A stretch of 64,000 nt of DNA, taken from contig CAWGRQ010000017.1 in NCBI GenBank assembly GCA_963824985.1, positions 1 to 64,000 on the forward strand. Direction: 5' to 3'. This stretch comes from JAFNAG01 sp963824985 (lineage in GTDB: Bacteria > Acidobacteriota > UBA6911). Positions 58,475 to 64,000 of the stretch are shown one piece after another; within the stretch, counting starts at the first letter, position 1; every line of letters starts with the position of its first letter. A program made the translations under genes and the position numbers. The notes below the pieces were generated by a model. The model saw nothing but the letters and a program-made list of their open reading frames with translations. It was not told the origin of the DNA and ran no database searches.

Positions 58475-61400
58475 ATGGGCCTGATGCGAACTCTCCCTTT
58501 CGAATTTCTCCTGCAGTGGATTCTGAAAGAGCTCCAGCAGCGACAGTCCATCTTCGGCATTCATCGCTCCCACTTCTATGTGCCGAAACCGGAGAGCCCG
58601 TTCTCCTGCCCCGACCTGTTCGGTCATTATCTGGCGACGCCGATCGGTCCCGCGGCCGGACCGCATACCCAGCTGGCGCAGAACATCGTTTCTGCCTGGC
58701 TGTGCGGCGGCCGGTTCGTCGAGCTGAAAACGGTTCAGGTTCTGGATGAGCTGGAAATCCCAAGACCCTGCATCGACATGGAGGATGAGGGGTATAACGT
58801 CGAATGGTCCCAGGAACTCAGACTGGATCAGTCGGCTGAAGAATACATCAAGGCCTGGGCCCTCATTCATGTCCTGCACCGCGTGCTCGGGTTTGAAGGC
58901 CGGGTCCCGTTGGGGACCATTTTCAACATGAGCGTCGGCTACACCCTCGAAGGGATTCAGAGCGCGCCGATGCAATCCTTCCTGCATCGGATGGCGGACG
59001 CCTCCGCGGACCTGGCCGTGATCCGCGCCATATTGCAGGCACAGTGCCCGGAGCTCGGCGATCTCGATATTCCCAGCCGGGTCGCCGACAGCGTCACGCT
59101 TTCGACCATGCATGGGTGTCCGCCGGAGGAAATCGAGCAGATCGCCGGCTACCTGCTGGCCGAAAAAGGCCTGCACACCATGGTCAAGCTCAACCCTACC
59201 CTGCTCGGTAAAAGCCGGATCCTGGAGATACTCCATGCGGAACTTGGTTACGGTGAAGTCGAGGTCTCTGACAGCGTGTTTGATCATGAACTGTCGTTTG
59301 ATCGGGCGGTCACACTGATCCGGACGCTTCAACAGAAGGCAGCCGCGCGCGATCTGACTTTCGGGGTCAAACTCAGTAACACGCTGGCGGTGCGCAATCA
59401 TAAATCCGTCCTGCCCGGCGCGGAAATGTACATGTCGGGCCGGGCTCTGTATCCGCTCACCATCGAGCTTTTCCATCGTCTGGCCGGGGAGTTTCCAGGC
59501 GGCCTGAAGGTTTCGTATTCCGGGGGCGCCGATGCGCTCAACGTGGCTGAGCTTCTGGCTTCGGGGGCGATGCCGGTCACCGTGGCCTCGGATCTGCTCA
59601 AGCCGGGCGGATGCGTCAGATTCCTGCAGTACCTGGAGAACCTGGAAGCGGTGATGCGCGATCGGCAGGCAGGCAGCCTGGCGGAGCTGGCGCGAGACCG
59701 CGTGGCCAATCTCGCACAGGCGGCAGCGGAAGCCCGCGTGAATCCGCGCTACCAGAGGCGCTACTATTCCGATGGGCTCCCCAAAGTCGATTCCGGGCTC
59801 GGATGGTTCGACTGCATTACGGCCCCGTGCATGGAGCGGTGCGCCGTCAACCAGGATGTCCCCGAGTACGCGCGGCTGATTGCCCTCGGTGAGGTTGACC
59901 GGGCGCTGACGTCCATCCTGGCCCGCAACCCGCTGCCGGGAGTGACCGGATACGTGTGCACCCAGCTCTGCCGGACCTGCTGCACGCGCTCGGCGAGCAA
60001 CTATGACGAGCCGGTGGTGATCCGAGCCCTCAAGAGGTACGCCGCGGAAAACGGCCATGTAGAGCTGCCGGCGAGGGAACCTTGCGGGCGAAAGGTAGCC
60101 GTGATCGGCAGCGGTCCCTCAGGTCTGTCGGCTGCCTGTTTCCTGGCCTTGCAGGGTATCCGGGTTACGATTTTCGAGGCCAGGGATACGCCGGGCGGGA
60201 TGATGTGCCTGGCGCCCGCGTTCCGGCTCCCTCTGGAAGTCGTCCGTGAAGATATAGGCCGGATCCTGAGCCTGGGGGTCGAACTCCGGCTTTCCCATCC
60301 GGTCGAGCGGCCGCCCGAGCAGCTGCTGCAGCAGGGATTCGACGCGGTTTATGTCGCGAGCGGGTTTCAGAAAAATATTCCCCTGCTCATTGAGGGAATC
60401 CATGGAAGCGGTGTGATCGCGGCGCTGGACTTCCTCGGACAGGTGCGGAGCGGTCGAAGCGTCGATCTGGGGCCGGGAGTTCTGGTCATCGGCGGCGGCG
60501 ACACCGCCCTGGATGCCGCCCGTGTGGCCCGCCGGATTACGGGCCGGCCGGCGACCATCGTCTACCGGCGGACGCTCGCAGAAATGCCTGCCCGGGAAGA
60601 GGATCGGGAGGGCGCATGGGAGGAAGGCATCAAGATCGAGGAGCTGGTGTCCCCGGTGCGCGTGGTCAGAAAAAACGGCCGGGTGGTCGGACTGGACTGC
60701 GTCCGGAACCGGTCCGGCGAACGGGAGGCCGATGGGCGCCGCCGCCCGATACCCATTGAAGGGAGCGAATTCCGGATTGATGCCGACACAATCATCGTGG
60801 CTCTGGGCCAGAGCCCGGACCTTGCGTTTCTCGACGGCAGCGCCATTTCTCTGCGCAAGGATGGCTCGATCGCGATTTGCCAGGATTCCGGGGCGGGGGC
60901 ATCCACGGTGTTTACGCGGGCGGAGATGCGGTTCGCGGACCCGAGAGCATCATCGCCGCCTGTGCCGACGGGCGGAGAGCTGCTGAAGCCATCTGCAGGC
61001 AATTCAAGGTCGAGTTCCACTCGCTGCCGGCGCAGCTCGCGGAACTCTCTGAAGAGGAGGTCTGCCGGATCAAGCACGTACGGGCCAGAAGGGAAATGTC
61101 GCACCCAGCGGCCATGCTTCCTCCCGGTGAGCGGAGCGGTTTTGATCTGATTGAAGCGACGCTCGAAGAGGCCGCGGCACGCCGGGAAGCCGCCCGCTGC
61201 CTGCAATGCGCGAGCGTCTGCGACAAGTGCGTTGAAGTGTGTCCCAATCGCGCCAACCTGGCCTATGCCGTCAGGCCGGAGCGCCTGGCGGTGCCGATCC
61301 TTTCCTGCCGCGAAGCCGGTCTGATAGTTGAGCGGGAATCGGCCGTGATTGTGAATCAGGCCAGGCAGATTCTTCACTTGCCCGACTTGTGCAACGAATG

Positions 61401-61770
61401 CGGCAATTGCGCTACCTTCTGCGTCCATGCGGGCAAGCCCTACCTGGATAAGCCGAGGTTGTATTTCCGGGCGGAGGATCTTCAGAAGGAGCAGTTCAAC
61501 GCCCTGTTCATCGAAAGAAACGGGAACGGATGGACGATCAAGAGAAGGGAGCGGGGCCGGGAGTCGTGGCTGGCTCTAAAAAGCGACTCCGGTGAGCTTA
61601 TTTTCGAGGACGCTCACGTGCGCGCGGTCTTTTCGGAGAAAGGCTTCGGCATATGCAAGATGGAGCTGAAGCGGCATTTTCCGGGCGAGCTCCGGCTTTC
61701 GGCGCCGGCGGAAATGTATGTGATCGCCCGGGGAGTGCTGGCCTCCCTGGCGTATCTGCCCGGGCTGTAG
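58475..61770 (+). CDS. ygfK: YgfK-type putative selenate reductase subunit, with a -1 nt frameshift
   Basis: Large Fe-S flavoprotein of about 1,098 residues when two frames are joined. The first frame (to about 60890) matches YgfK closely: LPFEFLLQWILKE, TPIGPAAGPHTQLAQNIV, FNMSVGYTLEGIQ, TLSTMHGCPPEEIE, APCMERCAVNQDVPEYARL, and FAD/NAD motifs VIGSGPSGLSAACFLALQG and VLVIGGGDTALDAARVA. The second frame (from about 60885) continues GIHGVYAGGDAVRGPESIIAA and ends in 4Fe-4S motifs CASVCDKCVEVCP and CNECGNCATFC. The switch occurs in the GGGGCGGGGG run at 60888-60898 and is cured by one extra G. This is a sequencing or assembly error, a recent mutation, or recoding. In relatives it is linked to selenium-dependent purine oxidation. 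Confidence 0.85.
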
Positions 61771-61794
61771 TTCGTCCATACCAGAAAGTGTTTT

Positions 61795-61897
61795 GGACAC
61801 TGATGAACGCGGATGAACACGGAGCCGATCCGTGTTCATCCGCGTTCATCAGTGTCCGGAGATGTCTTGCGATCCTTTCTTCATGAATAATGCCGGG
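61795..61897. repeat. Family-1 palindromic repeat, minimal copy H with 29-bp perfect stem
   Basis: Arms 61795-61823 and 61829-61857 are perfectly complementary over 29 nt around the 5-nt loop GCCGA. The element ends TTCATGAATAATGCCGGG (61880-61897). It lies between ygfK and the deaminase gene and could act as a terminator or processing site. Confidence 0.8.
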
Positions 61898-61915
61898 TAA
61901 AGCTTGCCGGAAAGG

Positions 61916-63280
61916 ATGGACATTGTGCCCTCTCTGCTTGTGAAACGTGCCGAGCTGGTGGTGACGATGGATGATGACTGCCCCAGGATTCCCGACGGCA
62001 GTGTCTTCATTCGTGATCACGTCATTGAACGGGTCGGACCGGCGGCAGAACTTCCGGATACGGCCGACTCCGTGATCGACGCCCGCGGCATGATCATCCT
62101 CCCGGGACTGGTGAATGCCCATCACCATCTCTGTCAGACACTGACGCGCGCGGTCCCGGCCGCCCAGGATGCAACCCTTTTTCAGTGGCTGAAAACCCTG
62201 TACCCGATCTGGGCCCGGCTGACGCCGGAGGCTATCTACACAAGCGCCCTGGTGGGGCTGGCGGAACTCGTGCTTTCGGGATGCACGACGGCGGCGGATC
62301 ACCTGTATATCTATCCCGACGGATGCCGTGTCGACGACGAGATTCAGGCGGCGCGCGAGATCGGCGTCCGCTTCCATGCCAGCCGCGGTTCCATGAGCCT
62401 GGGGGAAAGCAAAGGCGGGCTGCCGCCGGACCGGGTGGTGGAGGCGGAAGATCGCATTCTGCGGGAGACGCGCCGCGCCGTCGAAGCCTGGCACGATCCC
62501 CGAAAGCATGCGATGCTCCGGATTGTGGTCGCCCCCTGCTCCCCATTTTCGGTTACTCCGGATCTGATGCGCGAGGCCGCGGCCCTGGCCCGCTCCTATG
62601 GCGTGCATCTGCACACCCACCTGGCGGAGACTCTGGACGAGGAGCGGTTCTGTCTCGAGAAGTTCGGCCGGCGCCCCGTCGCGTATGCGGAAAGCCTGGG
62701 TTGGGCCGGGAGCGACGTCTGGTATGCGCACGCCGTGCATGTCGAGGCCGGAGAGATCGCACGCCTGGCGCGGGCGGGCACGGGTGTATGCCACTGCCCG
62801 AGCTCCAACATGCGCCTCGGGTCAGGTATCGCGCCGGTGCGAGCCTATCTCGATCATAGCGTGCGCGTCGGGCTCGGGGTCGACGGGTCGGCGAGCAATG
62901 ACTCGTCCCACATGCTGGCGGAAGCGCGCATGGCGCTGCTGCTCCAGCGCGTCACCGGGAACCCGGCAGCGCTGTCGGCCGGGGAAGCGCTGTGGCTTGC
63001 GACTGCGGGCGGCGCGCGCGTTCTGGGCCGCAACGATATCGGTTGCCTGGCGTCCGGGATGGCGGCGGATCTGGTCGGGTTCCGGCTCGCGCGGCTCGAT
63101 TTCGCGGGGGCGCTCCACGATCCGCTCGCGGCGCTTGTATTTTGCACGCCTCAGCGCGTCGACCTGTCGATCATCAACGGCCGCGTGGTTGTGTCGGAGG
63201 GCAACCTGCTGACCGTCGACCTGGGACCGGTTATCGAACGCCACAACCGCATCGCCCGCGCGCTGGTGGCGGACGCCTAG
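61916..63280 (+). CDS. 8-oxoguanine deaminase-like amidohydrolase
   Basis: Metal-dependent deaminase of about 454 aa in the TrzA/AtzA/SsnA superfamily branch that includes 8-oxoguanine deaminases. Motifs: GLVNAHHHLCQTLTRAVP, LSGCTTAADHLYIYP, VHLHTHLAETLDEERF, WYAHAVHVE and GLGVDGSASNDSSHML. Product of 8-oxoguanine deamination would be urate, which fits the island. ATG 61916 or GTG 61925 are candidate starts. It lies between ygfK and the adenine deaminase gene on the same strand. Hydroxy-triazine hydrolase is the main alternative annotation. Confidence 0.78.
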   Translation: MDIVPSLLVKRAELVVTMDDDCPRIPDGSVFIRDHVIERVGPAAELPDTADSVIDARGMIILPGLVNAHHHLCQTLTRAVPAAQDATLFQWLKTLYPIWARLTPEAIYTSALVGLAELVLSGCTTAADHLYIYPDGCRVDDEIQAAREIGVRFHASRGSMSLGESKGGLPPDRVVEAEDRILRETRRAVEAWHDPRKHAMLRIVVAPCSPFSVTPDLMREAAALARSYGVHLHTHLAETLDEERFCLEKFGRRPVAYAESLGWAGSDVWYAHAVHVEAGEIARLARAGTGVCHCPSSNMRLGSGIAPVRAYLDHSVRVGLGVDGSASNDSSHMLAEARMALLLQRVTGNPAALSAGEALWLATAGGARVLGRNDIGCLASGMAADLVGFRLARLDFAGALHDPLAALVFCTPQRVDLSIINGRVVVSEGNLLTVDLGPVIERHNRIARALVADA

Positions 63281-63313
63281 CCCGCTTTATTCCCGAAGGA
63301 TGGAGAACAGTCT

Positions 63314-64000
63314 ATGGAACTTGCCCAGATCATCAGGTTGGCGCGGGGCGACGAACCCGCCGAGATCCTGCTGTCCCATGCGCGGATTGTAAATGTCTAT
63401 ACCGGAGAAACGTATCCGGCCGACATTGCCATAGCCGATGGGCGCATCGCCGGGGTGGGATCCGGGTACACCGGTCGCCAGACGATCGATCTGGGTGGCC
63501 GTTACGTCTGTCCCGGATTCATCGATGCCCACGTGCACATCGAAAGCAGCCTGGTCCCGCCGCCTGAGTTTGCGCGGGCGGTGGTCGCGCGCGGCACCAC
63601 CACGGTCATCATCGATCCGCACGAAATCGCCAACGTCCTGGGGTTGGAAGGCATCCGCTACATGTTCGACGCTGCCAAATATAATCCGCTCTCGGTGTTT
63701 GTGATGATGCCTTCCTGCGTGCCGGCGACCGATATGGAGACCGCGGGCGCGCACCTGCGCTGGTATGACATCTCGCATTATTTAAGCGATCCCTGGGTGC
63801 TCGGCCTGGGTGAGATGATGAATTTCCCGGGCGTGATTTTCGGCGACGAGGAAGTGCTCAACAAGCTGCGCGGGTTTGAACGGGGGCTCCGCGATGGGCA
63901 TGCGCCGGGTTTGACCGGCCGCGACCTGGTTGCCTACGTGGCTGCCGGCATAGGTTCCGATCACGAATCCACGACCGTGGAGGAGATGCGGGAGAAACTG
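63314..64000 (+). CDS. ade: Adenine deaminase, C-terminus cut by window edge
   Basis: First 229 residues of an adenine deaminase (adenine to hypoxanthine). It begins MELAQIIRLARGDEPAEILLSHARIVNVYTGE, then PGFIDAHVHIESSLVPP (HxH metal motif near 73-75), VIIDPHEIANVLGLEG and GLGEMMNFPGV, all typical of the Ade family, which runs to about 580 residues. The frame is open to the last base. GGATGGAG lies upstream of the ATG, 33 nt after the preceding stop. It supplies hypoxanthine for the molybdenum hydroxylases upstream. Confidence 0.92.
   Translation, partial: MELAQIIRLARGDEPAEILLSHARIVNVYTGETYPADIAIADGRIAGVGSGYTGRQTIDLGGRYVCPGFIDAHVHIESSLVPPPEFARAVVARGTTTVIIDPHEIANVLGLEGIRYMFDAAKYNPLSVFVMMPSCVPATDMETAGAHLRWYDISHYLSDPWVLGLGEMMNFPGVIFGDEEVLNKLRGFERGLRDGHAPGLTGRDLVAYVAAGIGSDHESTTVEEMREKL

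Noticed and set aside
58340..60058. 572-codon minus-strand frame opposite ygfK
   Set aside because: Mirror of the conserved YgfK reading frame with no recognisable domain.
1..64000. CRISPR arrays, rRNA or tRNA genes
   Set aside because: No regularly spaced direct repeats, cloverleaf with CCA end or rRNA signature was seen; the repeats present are dispersed palindromes.

Overview
The window is a GC-rich bacterial chromosome segment. It most resembles an Acidobacteriota-type anaerobe or facultative anaerobe. This is an inference from a small secreted family with a 'VDIPFAF...LPAGTYEV' core, many dispersed palindromic intergenic repeats, multiheme c-type/HdrD-like electron-transfer genes and selenium-linked genes. 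No rRNA, tRNA or CRISPR array was seen.

Layout. 1-1.3 kb: C-terminally cut sigma-54 activator with a cysteine-bearing PAS domain. 1.4-4.9 kb: iron-complex ABC transporter (binding lipoprotein, FecCD permease, ATPase) with a P-loop NTPase, divergent from 5.2-7.6 kb: a Fur-family gene behind a Fur box, a NifX-like protein, a cysteine-desulfurase-like enzyme and a truncated OsmC remnant. 7.6-16.4 kb (minus strand): TudS-like protein and an operon for an Hmc/DsrMKOP-type membrane redox complex (HdrD-like, cytochrome b, 4Fe-4S protein, NrfD/HybB protein fused to a hexaheme cytochrome c), followed by receiver, PAS histidine kinase and receiver genes. A good sigma-54 promoter lies upstream, with a sigma-54 activator gene divergent from it (16.6-18 kb). 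19-21.6 kb: siroheme synthase fusion and adenylate kinase. 21.7-23.1 kb: MFS exporter. 23.4-28.5 kb: MacAB-TolC-type efflux operon. 28.7-42.4 kb: mostly housekeeping and envelope genes (KimA-like permease, bactofilin, S9 peptidase, TPR protein, ABC exporter, cupin). This stretch includes a peroxiredoxin whose frame is interrupted by one in-frame UGA at the peroxidatic-cysteine position, with a SECIS-like hairpin downstream: a probable selenoprotein.

42.5-64 kb: a selenium-linked purine/urate catabolism island related to the E. coli yge/ygf/ssnA region: SsnA, selenium-dependent xanthine dehydrogenase, YgeY, YgeW, two fold-type II PLP enzymes, a second molybdenum hydroxylase (FAD/2Fe-2S fusion plus Mo subunit), YgfK (with a frameshift), an 8-oxoguanine-deaminase-like amidohydrolase and adenine deaminase (cut by the window end). 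The expected logic is deamination of purines, Mo-hydroxylase oxidation to xanthine/urate, then ring opening and removal of carbamoyl and amino groups. Two toxin-antitoxin-like modules and an acetyltransferase interrupt the island at 56.6-58.3 kb.

The other striking layer is non-coding. At least nine copies of one palindromic repeat family (ends CCCGCATTATTCAYGAA / TTCRTGAATAATGCGGG) are scattered between genes from 21.6 to 61.9 kb. A second group has ends like GTAAYTGTTTAGCC, and one of its copies is nested inside a family-1 copy with an apparent target duplication. Several of these elements carry long, sometimes perfect, hairpins, and two supply the stop codons of neighbouring genes.
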